From Echria macrotheca (taxonomy: Eukaryota > Ascomycota > Sordariomycetes > Sordariales > Schizotheciaceae): a stretch of 64,000 nt of DNA. Where the stretch lies: contig MU839827.1 in NCBI GenBank assembly GCA_030411725.1, forward strand, positions 4,595,027-4,659,026, given 5' to 3'. Both the position numbers and the translations under genes were made by a program. Below the pieces are notes generated by a model, which was given only the letters and a program-made list of their open reading frames with translations, did not search any database and was not told where the DNA came from. Shown here piece after piece: positions 33,291 through 44,249 of the stretch. How positions within the stretch are numbered: position 1 is the first letter of the stretch; every line of letters begins with the position of its first letter.

Positions 33291-34385
33291 TCAAACGCCG
33301 TACCTCCCATTGTATGACCCATTCTGTGAACTCTTGTATGATCCAAATCCTCCGGGCGACCCATTTCCATGGAGATTCACCCTGCTCCCCGATGCAACCG
33401 AGCCGACTGCTATGTATTCCGTCGACGGCTTTCCCAGGCCCAGCCCTCTTCGCAAACAACCATCAAAGATTTTCAGGAAAGGAATACACGAGTAAAGCGT
33501 CGAGAGAAAGCTGAGCAGCCCCGTGAGAAAGGGAATGAGTTGTGACGTGCTGCCGAGTGGCGTGTCCGAGAGGTCGATTTGATTCACGGCGATGGTGTTC
33601 TCCGTCATGAGCATGGTGACGATACCGGCGAAGAATAATACGGCGATGCCGACGAGGCGGAGAACGAACCACCGCCGCTTTCCCTTCTGCCGTAGCTGGC
33701 CGTTGTTGGCCCCATTCGCGTCCGCCCCTCGGTGTCCGTCAGGATCTGCGAGGTGCAGTAGAACCCGCCAGCCGACCATCCAGAATGCAAGCCACAGGGC
33801 TACAAAGAAGAAGAGGATGCCGATTATACAGGCGATGATGGACATGGTCTTGAAGAAGGTGGTCCAGGTATTGTCGTAGAAGTTGCGCACGCCGAAGAAC
33901 CAGTAATAGACTGGGCATTCCGGCTTGCGGCCCTGATCGATGTGACGCCAGTACAGCCACGGCTGGCAGATGGTGAGAAGACTGAGAGTGAGGGCATAGC
34001 AGAGTAGGATACCGGCGTTGTCGAGGCGGGGCAGCGCGAAGCAGAGGCTGATGAATGTGACGAGGATGGTGGGATACGTTAGGAACCACTCGAGCGTAGC
34101 AAAGCTGCCGTCCATGGTGTTCCGGATGAGCACGATCAGGATGGCAAAGGTGAGGATGTTGATGGCCTCGGCGCACTTGCCGATCGGGCCGGTCTTGGTG
34201 GTCGACGAGATGGTCCGTCGGAAGATGGCCAGCAGGGTAGCGAAGAAAAAGAGGTAGTAACTGATGCGGACGCCGACGCCGTACAGGTCGCCCTCGCCTA
34301 TCAACCGGCACGAGCCCTCGGCGTACGTGGTGCGCCCGCCCGCCATGGCTGCCGATTTCCCGACCAGATGCAGAGACTCGGGCAA
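33291..34385 (-). CDS. Seven-helix fungal integral membrane protein, function unknown
   Basis: One exon of 364 residues. Seven hydrophobic segments are visible, at about residues 38-57, 73-91, 101-120, 123-145, 177-205, 238-259 and 281-302. The segment CRLIGEGDLYGVGVRISYYL before helix 1 is typical of a fungal family of unknown function in which the Gly-Glu-Gly-Asp-Leu-Tyr-Gly-x-Gly box is conserved. The loop with ECPVYYWFFGVRNFYDN and a Gly/Ser-rich cytosolic-type tail (NGSPGGFGSYKSSQNGSYNG) complete it. The ATG at residue 14 (34346) is an equally good start. It converges with the preceding membrane protein. No GPCR signature motif is recognisable, so I do not call it a receptor. It is the last host-like gene before the AT-rich half. 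Confidence 0.78.
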   Translation of the reverse strand: MPESLHLVGKSAAMAGGRTTYAEGSCRLIGEGDLYGVGVRISYYLFFFATLLAIFRRTISSTTKTGPIGKCAEAINILTFAILIVLIRNTMDGSFATLEWFLTYPTILVTFISLCFALPRLDNAGILLCYALTLSLLTICQPWLYWRHIDQGRKPECPVYYWFFGVRNFYDNTWTTFFKTMSIIACIIGILFFFVALWLAFWMVGWRVLLHLADPDGHRGADANGANNGQLRQKGKRRWFVLRLVGIAVLFFAGIVTMLMTENTIAVNQIDLSDTPLGSTSQLIPFLTGLLSFLSTLYSCIPFLKIFDGCLRRGLGLGKPSTEYIAVGSVASGSRVNLHGNGSPGGFGSYKSSQNGSYNGRYGV

Positions 34386-35130
34386 GCTTTTGCGGATGAG
34401 TTTTTTTTCAGCGCGACCGCGCGCGTTTTAATCTCAGCCGCTCGGAGCCATCGAGCCCCCTTTCTCCGGATTGGTGCTGGGACATCGGGGCTGCAGGGGG
34501 TTCCCCAGACAAGCCCATTGACCGTTTTGGGCGCAAGGCTGTGGCAGCGAGCTGAGTCTCGACACCAAACTGTTGGGCCCAGATTTTTTGGGGGAGGCCT
34601 CTTGCTCTGTCGCTGAAAGTCCATGTTCTCTCACTCAGGCATAGCTGTCGGGGGATATGAGCATATCTACGGATCCTCGTAGTAAGTGCTTCGGAGGAAT
34701 TGGGCTGCTGGGAGATTCAAGAGCTGGAAGGTGTTGTTGCGACGTCAAGATTTTGTGGCTTGGTGGCGTTAGGCGAAACATCCCTGTTGCAGCGGAATAT
34801 GCCGGCAGCGCCCAAACAATGCAGAATTGTTGGCTGCTCCGTAGAGGAGGTGATAGAAATAAAGAGAACTGATATCAGGCGTAGCGAATTTTAATAGAGA
34901 CCTGCTAGGCCTGCATTCCCCCGTCCCTACGTCCAGCTGCCAAAACTTTTTTGCCAGTCCCCACTTATAGCCAGCCACATCTAACAGCTGCCAGTCAAAT
35001 CCGCTGGCAGCAGCGAGGCCTACCACCCATTGCACACTATAACCACAACTACGCTCGCAAAAAAAAAAAAAAAAAAAAAAAAGGGAGCGACTCCCACAGT
35101 AAACCCCGGTAAATGCGACACAGGCAAAGT
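34386..35130. other. Transition zone with poly-A run, no gene seen
   Basis: This is the promoter side of the seven-helix protein. A 24-base A run lies at 35059-35082. A minus-strand frame at 34769-35170 crosses it and so encodes a poly-Phe tract, which I treat as spurious. Base composition is still mixed and becomes AT-rich right after 35,130. Confidence 0.4.
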
Positions 35131-35276
35131 CAGGAGCACAGGGCCTGCTGGGCGTAACTCGTGCTGGCATATATCCACAGTTAAGATTCTAAGGTGCTGA
35201 CCTTAGAATTCTGGCAATTCTTTTGGAAGGCTAGCTGAATTGGGTATAGGTCTGGTTGAAAGTCGCTATAGGCAAG

Positions 35277-35527
35277 TGTTGGATTTCTTGGACCAGGGTG
35301 CAATGGGAGTGAAACTGCTGTCCTATTGGCTAACTCTGTGGAAAAGAATTCCTTATATACATCTTCCTGTCAACTACATGCCAGATCCTTACTACTGAAG
35401 TCGGTATGTAATCGGGGTCAGGAATAGCCGGGCGCGTTAGGGCCTGCAGTGGCCGGCTGCATCCCTCAGGCGCTGCTGTGCTATTTATAGTGGTCGGTTC
35501 CGTACGGACTAATTAGAATATCCGATA
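35277..35527 (-). repeat. LTR, left copy (251 bp)
   Basis: It aligns along its whole length with 37185-37435. Differences are mostly C-to-T or G-to-A, for example the terminal tccgata here against tccgaca in the right copy. The block atcggggtcaggaatagcc is identical in both copies. Confidence 0.85.
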
Positions 35528-37184
35528 CTCCCCCTAACCAACCGCTCCGTAGCCTATAATCCATAAGATAGTAGTTACCAGCCATATATATCCAATTAGT
35601 TAAAACTCCTTTTTATAGCGGCTGTTACTATTATTTTCCATATATTAGTCTAAGTTGTAAAGGTTGGATATTATAAAGTTTAATTCCTTTAAAGCGAATC
35701 CGCAACGTATACGCTACGTAAACTTATCGTAGATTTTTTTTAGGGCCGTAATATTTTTAATTACACCTATATAAATTATACCGAAATCGTTATTATCATC
35801 TTAGGCTTCGTTGCCTAGCATTGCCGTCGATTGCGCGGCTAACGCGGCAAAAGGTATTATATTTAAGTCAATCTCCTAAGAATCTATTAACTTATCGTCG
35901 GAATCTATAATACTTTTACGGCATTCCCTCTTATAATAGCCGTACTTATTATACTTAAAGTATTTACCTTTCTTTTTCTTCTTCTTAAATTTATTATCCT
36001 CCTCTTCGTCGTTGTTATAAGTATGGTACTTGTTTATAAAATCCTTTAATACAAATTCGATTAGGTAAGTATTAAGATTCTAACAAACCGCAATCCATAT
36101 AGCCAAAGCTTACATCTTTAAATATTAATCCTTTTTTATAGATCTAGTAAAGAAATAAACGTATTAAAGCTAGGTTTAAGGAGCTCCGGCAAGCGCAAAT
36201 TTATCTACAAGATCTCTAAACTAAAGGTAGTACCCGGAAGGATTCTTTCCGTTTCAATCTATAGCGTATAGCCTTACCTATAGGTTTGCAATATAGCTAG
36301 GGCCCTAGAAGGTATATAAATTTATTAGATCCTTTAAAGTATTGAGCCCGCTAAAGAAGCCGTAATACGCTATAACAAAGGCGGATATAACGCTAATTAA
36401 CCGGGCTACGAGATACTAATTGCTAACAGGATTAAAAACGTCCCCTTTAATATAACTGGAAACTTCCATAAAGATCTTAATAAATCACGCCTACGATTTT
36501 TAGTTTTCGGTTCCTTTAAGGTATAATTTCTTTAGTATCTTGAATTCGATTTAAAGGATTATTTTTACGTTATTAAGGGGGTTAACGATAATCGGGTTCA
36601 CAATATCCGTTTTCCTTTAATCGGAGTTAATAGCTTTAAGTTACTTTTTAATATTAATTAGCCGCTTTTCCAGCCTTGTAATTGTTACGTAGGGGTTTTC
36701 CAGCTAAGGGTTAGCCATTGGAATAGGAGGAATTGGATTCGAAGGAAAAGAAGTAAGGGAAATTGGAATTCTTTCTGAAGGGATTAAAGCCGTAGCTTTT
36801 CCGGTACGTATACTCGCTTGGGGATCGTACAACTCTAAGGAAAAGGAAAAAGTAAGGGATAAAAAAGGAGGAAAAAGATCTATAGCCGGATTATATCCTT
36901 CAAGCAATTACCAATACTCCAGCTTACTTATTTCTAGAATTAAAGAGGCTTATAAAACCTGCTTTACTCCCTTTAAAAATACCAAATCTTACAGAGCTTA
37001 CAGTCTATTAACTACATCCGCTTAGTTATTGCTTTAGCGGAGGACTTTTTATTGGCTTGCTAACTGCGTAAGATAGTTCGGAAGGATCCTAATGGCAGGG
37101 TTATACCTCTATAAGGTCGAAAAACGCTTCTAATCGCTCGGATCGGGGTCGTTACGCAGTAAAAGGCGCTTTAGGCTTATAACT

Positions 37185-37435
37185 TGTTAGATTTCTTAGA
37201 CCAGGGTGCAATGGGAGTAAAACTGCTATCCTATTGGCTAACTTTGTAGAAAAGAATTCCTTATATATATCTTTTTGTCAACTATATACCAGATCCTTAC
37301 TACCGAAGTCGGTACGTAATCGGGGTCAGGAATAGCCGGGCGCGTTAGGGCCTGCAGTAGCCGGCTGCATCCCTCAGGCGCTGCTGTGCTGTTTATAGTG
37401 GTCGGTTCCGCACGGACTGGTCAGAATGTCCGACA
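37185..37435 (-). repeat. LTR, right copy (251 bp)
   Basis: This copy ends tccgaca followed by the target duplication gcaag. It contains a GC-rich block (agccgggcgcgttagggcctgc) that survived RIP better than the interior. Confidence 0.85.
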
Positions 37436-37977
37436 GCAAGTCGCCGCGAGGCAGGCTATACAGTAGAAAGGCTTAAATGTGGTTTAATTGTAATTTAAGA
37501 AAGAAAGAAAAGGAGAAATAAATTTAAAGCCTATTATTATAGGGTATTGTGACGACTTTCAACTAGACCCACACCTAATTAACCAGCCTTCCAAAAGGAT
37601 TGCCAGAATTCTAAGGTTAGCACCTTAGAATCTTAACTGTGGATATATGCCAGTACGAGTTAGGCTTAGTAGGGCGCTGTGCTTGTGATTGGTATTCAAT
37701 AGTAAAGTCTACAAAACGTATAAACTATCGTATAAACTGCTAGTATATATATAATTTTAGCTAAAGCTATAATAACAACCCCTTCCTCTTTATAAAAGCT
37801 TGACTGTAAGCTTTTAAAAATTAAATAAAATATATAACCCTTATTAGTTTAATGCGGGGCTATGCCCTACGCATAGGTTTGTATCGGTGGCTAAGGCCCT
37901 ATAGGGCTTAGAGAGAATATAAAACTTTATTTGCTGGGACTTCGCCCCAATATGAGTTGGTGGGACGGTTGGGTCGC

Positions 37978-38076
37978 TGGACCCACACCTAATACGCCAA
38001 CCTTCTAGAAGAATTATTAAAATTCTAAGGTTAGCACCTTAGAATCCTAACTGTGAATATATGCTAGTACGAACTG
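37978..38076. repeat. Third arm of the long-TIR element
   Basis: This roughly 100-bp stretch repeats the right arm of the element at 35131-37687 in the same orientation, including acccacacctaat and the ctaaggttagcaccttag palindrome. It is a truncated or rearranged second copy. Bases 37688-37977 and 38077-38374 are AT-rich with nothing recognisable. Confidence 0.65.
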
Positions 38077-39297
38077 CTAGGGCCGTAAGTTAGTAAGTTC
38101 GTAACTGTTAGTTAGTTAAAGAATTGGAAAGTTGCGTTACCTTTGCTTTGCTTTTGCTTTTTCCGGGCTTTCGCCTATTATTTAGTACTTGAAAAATTAA
38201 CTTTTAAATTAAACTTAAATCAAAATTTTAAGCTATAATAAGGTTGCTTTTTAAGGAGAGGAGGGATATTTTTAGGAATTAATAAAAGTTTACAGCTTTA
38301 GGGCTCCTAATCTTAACCATTATCTTATATTTATATTAAAAATAAACCGCTTACTCCTTTTTAAGGGTATAAGCCGGGGTTAGTAATTAGTTAAACTACT
38401 CTCATCAGTAATCAAACTACTAATTACAGTAATTGCTTTAATTACTAACTATAATAGTTTAGTCCCTACTTTAACTATAACTATTATAGTTTAATTAGTA
38501 TATTAACTACTAATTAAAGTACTTTAACTACTAGACTTAGTAGTAGGATTAATAACTAATTAAACTATTATAGTTGGTAGTTAAACTACTGACTATTATA
38601 GTTTAATTAATAGTTAAACTATGAACTACTATAGTTTAATTACTGCTTTAATTATAATTACTATGGTTTCAGTTAGTACCTTAACTACTAACTAAACTAC
38701 TTTAACTACAGTAATTAGTAGTAAAAAATATTAAAAATATTAAGTATTTTAAAAAATATTATTAATTGCTTTTTAATTAATAATGAGAAGTAGTATATAA
38801 GGAATATTTATAATAATTTAAATTAAATAATGAATAGACAATTACTTATCTTTAATTATAAAAATTTACCATATGAGTCTTGTAAGTAGTGAAAAAAGCA
38901 TTAAATTTTAAATAATAATTCTAATTTTAATAAAAAGTGAAATGTGTTAATACTCGTAGGTAGTAACATTTGTAACTTACTTATTAACGTTTTAAACTAT
39001 AAATTATTATATTAAATAGTTTATTTTAAAAAGGGTATTTAAAACTGCTATTTCCATTTTAACCTAATTGCGACTTTGTAAACACTTCGATTTCCAATCA
39101 TTTCTTAAAATCCCATATTAACGCAAAAGCTTAAATTAACTTAGTTATATACGATATATAAATCACATCTCTACAGCAAGGTAACGATACCATTTATCAA
39201 CTACTACCCTAACGGGTATTAAGGGTAAAACATATTTAAAACCATAGTTTTTATTAATAAACCTATTAAAGTAAAAACACATTTATGCTAAATTGAA

Positions 39298-39340
39298 TAT
39301 AATAATAATAATAATAATATATATATATATATATATAACT
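39298..39340. repeat. AAT/AT microsatellite
   Basis: Tandem aat units pass into at units, next to the left end of the MULE. A 15-base C run lies separately at 39592-39606, inside the MULE. Confidence 0.85.
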
Positions 39341-39353
39341 ACGTTTTATTTTA

Positions 39354-42316
39354 GAGGACCTCACAACGTACTATAGGCTCCTTCACAACGTACTATAAGC
39401 CCACAAAAATCCCTATACATAACCTTAACCCTGCGCCACCACATACACAGCCAAATGCATTGCCAGGTGTCAGACTTCCAAAGAAAAGCCCAACTAGTAC
39501 CAAAACGTTCAAAAACGCATTAAAAACGACAATTGTTAATTAGAGTAGTTTCAATTACTAACTAATCTGTATAACTACCAGCAAGAAACAACCCCCCCCC
39601 CCCCCCTACTAATTTATAACCTTACGCAATAGCTTTCTCACCCTCCCACTCTTCCTAACCCCCTTTAATACCAAAGCCATCGCTAAGTTCGTAAATAAAA
39701 CTATTACGGGTACCAGGGTAAGAAAAATTATTAAATTACTTTTATCTAACACCACCCCCTCCTATCTTAACAGCTTACGGCGTATACTTACTATTAGACC
39801 TATTTATTAACCCGGGACTCTTTTCGCAATTATTAAAGCTCTTTTTAAGCTAAGTATTTTACTTTTTTATAAGGAAAATAAGAGGAACTTACTTAATAGT
39901 AAAGAGGCTTAATCGCTAAGTAAAAGAGGTTAATTGGACGGAAATACTACCTAAAAAGCTAATATAACGTTGTTATTAACTCTTAAAGGCGGATATATTA
40001 GTTTTAATATATTTAGATTACTAGTAAAGGCGTTAAAGCTATATAACCTACCTTTAAAGGTAGTAATAATATCGAACTCTTAATACTATAGCAACGGGTC
40101 TTCTTCCGCTAGGCTTCTCCCTAGCTATTAAAAGTAGTGGAAATTTTCCTTAGTAAGTGGTATTTTTTTGTAATAATACCGAAAAGCTTGTAGTTATAAA
40201 AGATACTATATTATAGCCTTATACGGTACGTCTACTTCTTAAAAGGTAATGGATTAGGTTAAGTACGTATTAAAATAGCGTTTAGTATAATTCTATATTA
40301 CTTTATCGCTAGATTTAAAGCTTAAGTAAAAACGTTATAAAGCGCTATATTTAGCTAATCTTTCCTAAGAAAGTTAAAGTATAAATAATTCTTCTCTACT
40401 TTTATTACTTCCTTAATATTTAAAGCTATTATATTAATTATCGCAATACTTTACTTTACGTAATTAAAAACTAAGCTGCAATCCGTAATTAAAAACGACT
40501 TAAAATACCTATTAACTGCCTCTATAGGAGATATAATTCTCTAGCTAAAGTTAAGGTTCTTATTAATATAATAACCGGCCTATTTTTCCTTAAATAGCAT
40601 TTATTACTTTTTAAAATACTATAAGATTATTACTTAATCTTTAAAGTATGCCTAAAGCTTATCCTACGTTTTCTCAAACTCCTCCTTAATATTAATATAT
40701 ATAATAACTTTCTAAAGCTTATAAAGCCCTGCTATTAAATACTTTACTATATTAAAAATAAAGTTAGTTTAACTATTGATGGATTTATTATTATAATTAA
40801 TAACGCTTTTATTATAAACGTAATTAAAATTATTCTTTTAATCTTATAAACTTACAGGTAATAAAAGTTTTAAGTATATAGTAACTTTAATAATAGTATT
40901 TTTATTTTACTTTTTTTAATTTGTAAAGTTACATTTTTATTAAAATAGAATATATAGATCTAAGGTTTCGTAAAAGTGTAAATATTTGTAATATTTGTAA
41001 TAACTTCTCTTATAGTAATATTAAAGTTAATAATAGTTATATTTAAAGGGGGCGCGTTAATTTTCTTATAAGCGATATTAACTTAATTTATCAACCAGTT
41101 AAAACCCTTACGCCTTTTATTATTAATAAGGCTAAAGCTATAATTAAAATCCTTTTTAAAATAATTAAAAGTAATAATTTAGAAGAAGGTAAAATTTTTA
41201 TTATTAATCTTATAGGTATTATTGTAAAATTATACCTATAAATAAAAAGCTTATTACTTTTTAATTTACTTAGTAGACTAAAAAAAACCCTTTGGCTTTT
41301 TAACGCTATTCGCATTTTTTTTATTGACGTTATTTAACTATTTTACCTACTTAACAACGTAGAAAATACCCTTTTCTTTTAGTAGATTAATTATTAATAA
41401 GAGTAGGTTATATCCCTTTATAATAACTTTATTTAATCGCTAGTAATATATTTAAAGCTAATATTAAGTAAATATAATCCCTAGAAACTTTTATTTAAGT
41501 TTATATATAATTTTACGATACTTAATTGTTAACTTATTAATATATTGCGTAATAAACGCCTTATACTTATTTATAAACTTCCCTAAAAGTTAAAAGTCTT
41601 TTAGGTTGTAGCCGTAATGCTTATCGCAACCCGCTTTAATCTTAAAACTCTAGCGGTATTACTTATTAATAAGTAATACTATAACTATACCTTTTTAATT
41701 ACAATTAACTTTAGTAGTATTTATTTAGCGAAAATAAGCCGTTTAGGTTTAAATCTTTCCTTTTATACAAGTAAGGTTAATTCTAAACAGCTTAAAGTCC
41801 TTAATATAATTACAGAATTGGACCTTAATAACGGTAAATCGAATAAAGGCGTAATACTTATATAAATCCGCGAAAAGCTTTTTCTTTATATTGTATTTAG
41901 TTATATAAAGCTGGTACTTTAGGGGGGGGTTTGAGAAGGGTTTAACCGCGGATTCTTCGGGTATAGGCTTATTATCGTAAAAACCCTTTTACTTTTCGTT
42001 ACTATAATTAGGATTAATATTTATTTATATAGTATTAGTAGGGGAATTGATTAAAGGGGTTTGTGGGTTACTATAGTAATTTACGCGTTTTGCGCGCGTA
42101 GTACGTTAATTAATATTAGTTCTGGTGTTGATTGTAGATAGTTGTAGATGGTTGTATATGGCTGTAAATAACGGAAATGATCGAAATGCTATGGTTGCTG
42201 GTAATTAGCTGGTATTTGTAAATTTTAGTGGTGGCGTAGGGTTGGGGTTATGTATGGGGATTTTTGTGGGCCTATAGTACGTTGTGAAGGAGCCTACAGT
42301 ACGTCGTAAGGTCCTC
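39354..42316 (-). mobile_element. MULE-like DNA transposon, RIP-degraded
   Basis: The ends 39354-39445 and 42225-42316 are about 90-bp inverted repeats beginning gaggacct. The flanks carry the direct duplication ttatttta (39346-39353 and 42317-42324), 8 bp or 9 if the next g is counted, as expected for Mutator-like or hAT elements. The minus strand at 40477-40570 decodes, between stops, to segments such as NLNF, RIISPIEAVNRYFKSFL, which resemble the region after the catalytic core in fungal Hop-like MULE transposases. The rest of the frame is full of stops. The class call rests on that segment and on the end structure. Confidence 0.6.
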
Positions 42317-42640
42317 TTATTTTAGGTTAATATACTTATTGGCTTTTTGAAATCCTGTTGGAAATAAATATCGCCATTTAACTCTAATTACAAGTTTTTG
42401 TAATTTTAGATTTTGAATTTTATTTTAAAAGTTTATCTTATATAATAATATAAAACTAGCTTGCAGGTAAGATATATGCTATTATAAGCATACCGTATAT
42501 ATTTTTAAAACTAATTACTTATAAGGGGAAATCTGGTAAATTTGAATTTTACGTTATAATTTATAATTATAACCCGATAATCTTAGTGACTATTTATGCT
42601 TTAATTATTAAATTATACTACTACCCTCTATATATACTAC

Positions 42641-43560
42641 CAGGGTTGGGATTTAATCCGGACTAATAGTTACAGTAGTCTAGTTACCCCCCGGACTATA
42701 CTAGTCCAACTACTTTAACTACTGTAGTCACTAGTCCGGACTAGTAGTCTACCCCATAATATAGTATTTTTAATTTTTAATTACTATATTAAGCTTATTA
42801 ATTAGTTAATTTAATTATTATTCCTAATATAAACTATATATTACATTAATATTAGCTAATAAAATTAATAATCCATTTATTAAGCATAATAGGTTTTCTC
42901 CCTTGTAAAATTTCATTTTCTTTTTAGCATTTTCAACTGCAAAACGCCTTAATATGAAATATTACGAAATTGACTTAGTAAAATATATATTTAAAGTAAT
43001 TTACTAGTTCAGTAGAAGGTTATTTATTAGGCGGTATTTTTCATTTTTAGTAACTATAGCAATTAGATTTATGCGCAGCCGAAGGCCCAGAAAAGCATAC
43101 ACAAGTAAAGAATCGTGAAAGTAGGCTAATTGTATTTATCTGGTGGTGGAACTGGACTGCTTGTGCAGTCCGACTTAAATATAGGATGTGCCCGTACGGC
43201 TAGCACGTGCCTGGTTATGTAACTAGGGGTGTGCTAGCCCAGCAATTTATTAGAATTGATTATAGTATAAAGTTTTTATTTTGAGCTAATTATACCCTTT
43301 GGTACAACCGGATTTTAAATCGTTAATTAAAAACCGAGTTTACGTAATTAACTTAAAGTAGCTTTTAGATACTATCTATAGCAGCATATCTTACCTTTTA
43401 ACCTTGAAATCCATTTAAAAGTACTATAGAAATAGGGTGAAAAATATTTTTATCGAAAAAAACACTAAGATGCTTATTGTTACAAGATTGGGCGATAAAA
43501 ATATTAATGCAAAATCGAGTATTATTATATTATACTACTACTTACTAATAAAAGATATAT
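42641..43560. mobile_element. hAT-type non-autonomous element, family B (left part)
   Basis: It starts with cagggttgggatttaatcc, followed by an array of agtccggacta words, then an AT-rich body that aligns with 47279-47950 and 49300-49880. The right terminus is missing. At about 43560 the sequence switches to family A. A solo LTR (43072-43244) is inserted in the body. Confidence 0.6.
43072..43244. mobile_element. Solo LTR (173 bp) with 5-bp target duplication
   Basis: A GC-richer insert begins TGCGCAGCC and ends CCCAGCA inside a family B body. The sequence attta precedes it (43067-43071) and follows it (43245-43249). The other family B copies lack this insert, so the empty site is visible. 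It matches neither LTR at 35.3 or 37.2 kb and represents a different LTR family. Confidence 0.75.
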
Positions 43561-44240
43561 AATATATAATTCTAATATTAGACAAACTACCATGTACTAA
43601 TTACTATACCAGCAGATATTAAGAGAAAACATAGTAAAACCCGTAATTTTAATAGGTAAATCTACTACATGTAAAAACATTTTTATACTAATTAAAATAT
43701 AATAGCACTAATTATATACAAGTGCTTTTTAATTAAAATTAATACTTTTACTAGCCTATTAAATATTTTTTGCAATCTGATATCGCTATTTAACTCCAAT
43801 TGCTATTTTTCGTACTTGTGGATTTTAAATTCTATTTCAAAGTCTAGCTTAGCTAATAATATAAAGCCAATCAACGGGCAAGGTATATAGTATAGTGAGT
43901 AAACTATATATGTTCTTAGAAGTACTTAATTATAATTAAAAAGGTGGTAAATCTTAATTTTACGCTATATTGTATATAAATTATAATAAGGTTTATTAAG
44001 AATCGGGAATTTAGATAATTATTTATAGTTTTCTAATTAATATATATAAATAGCAACCTTTTATATACTGTATTATATAATTTTTACTGCTCTAAGTATT
44101 TAAATACTAGTATTACTCAGGCATTTAACCATTTTATAATTAAAAGTAATATATTATATTTAACTAGTAGTTAGACTACAGTAGTCACCACTCTAACTAC
44201 TAACTACCGTAGTCTAGTCACAGCTATCACGTAGTAGCTT
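43560..44240. mobile_element. Family A element, right part only
   Basis: The body aligns with the right half of the 45866-47278 copy. The terminal array (44160-44235) contains ctagtagttagactac words but lacks a clean ccaaccctg end. The left boundary with the family B fragment is approximate. Confidence 0.5.
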
Positions 44241-44249
44241 AAACCATTG

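Larger units (their letters stand above)
35277..37435 (-). mobile_element. Gag-only LTR retrotransposon with intact target duplication
   Basis: Two 251-bp direct repeats (35277-35527 and 37185-37435) bound a 1.66-kb interior. The outer ends are TG and CA, and the 5-bp duplication gcaag occurs at 35272-35276 and 37436-37440. Orientation is minus. The purine run ttagggggag (complement of 35528-35537) abuts the LTR at 35527 as a polypurine tract. A zinc-knuckle relic with exact C-X2-C-X4-H-X4-C spacing lies on the minus strand at 35921-35962, with three of four ligands changed to Tyr codons, as RIP would do. The interior has no reverse transcriptase, integrase or RNase H relic and is too short for a full pol, so the element is non-autonomous and carries only gag. 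Confidence 0.8.
35131..37687. mobile_element. Long-TIR DNA element (MITE-like), split by an LTR retrotransposon
   Basis: The left 35131-35271 and the right 37545-37687 are imperfect inverted repeats of about 140 bp. Both contain the palindromic core ctaaggt-gct-accttag and the words catatatcc and gttgaaagtcg. Without the inserted LTR element (35277-37435) the element is about 400 bp, with no coding capacity, so it is MITE-like. A further single arm of the same repeat lies at 37978-38076. I found no convincing target duplication at the outer ends. Confidence 0.75.
38375..42640. mobile_element. hAT-type non-autonomous element, family A (copy 1, split by a MULE)
   Basis: The left terminus (38375 to about 38720) is a RIP-damaged array of gactac/gtagtc words. 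The body (38720-39353 and 42317-42640) aligns with the intact family A copies at 45866-47278 and 51182-52558. The MULE at 39354-42316 interrupts it, and the family B element at 42641 cuts off its right end. No coding capacity is visible. Confidence 0.6.

Noticed and set aside
1..35130. tRNA or rRNA genes in the host half
   Set aside because: I looked for B-box-like ggttcga words and cloverleaf arms and found no convincing candidate. A covariance-model search would settle it.
34769..35170. Minus-strand frame with a poly-Phe tract
   Set aside because: The tract is produced by the 24-base A run. The rest is not recognisable.
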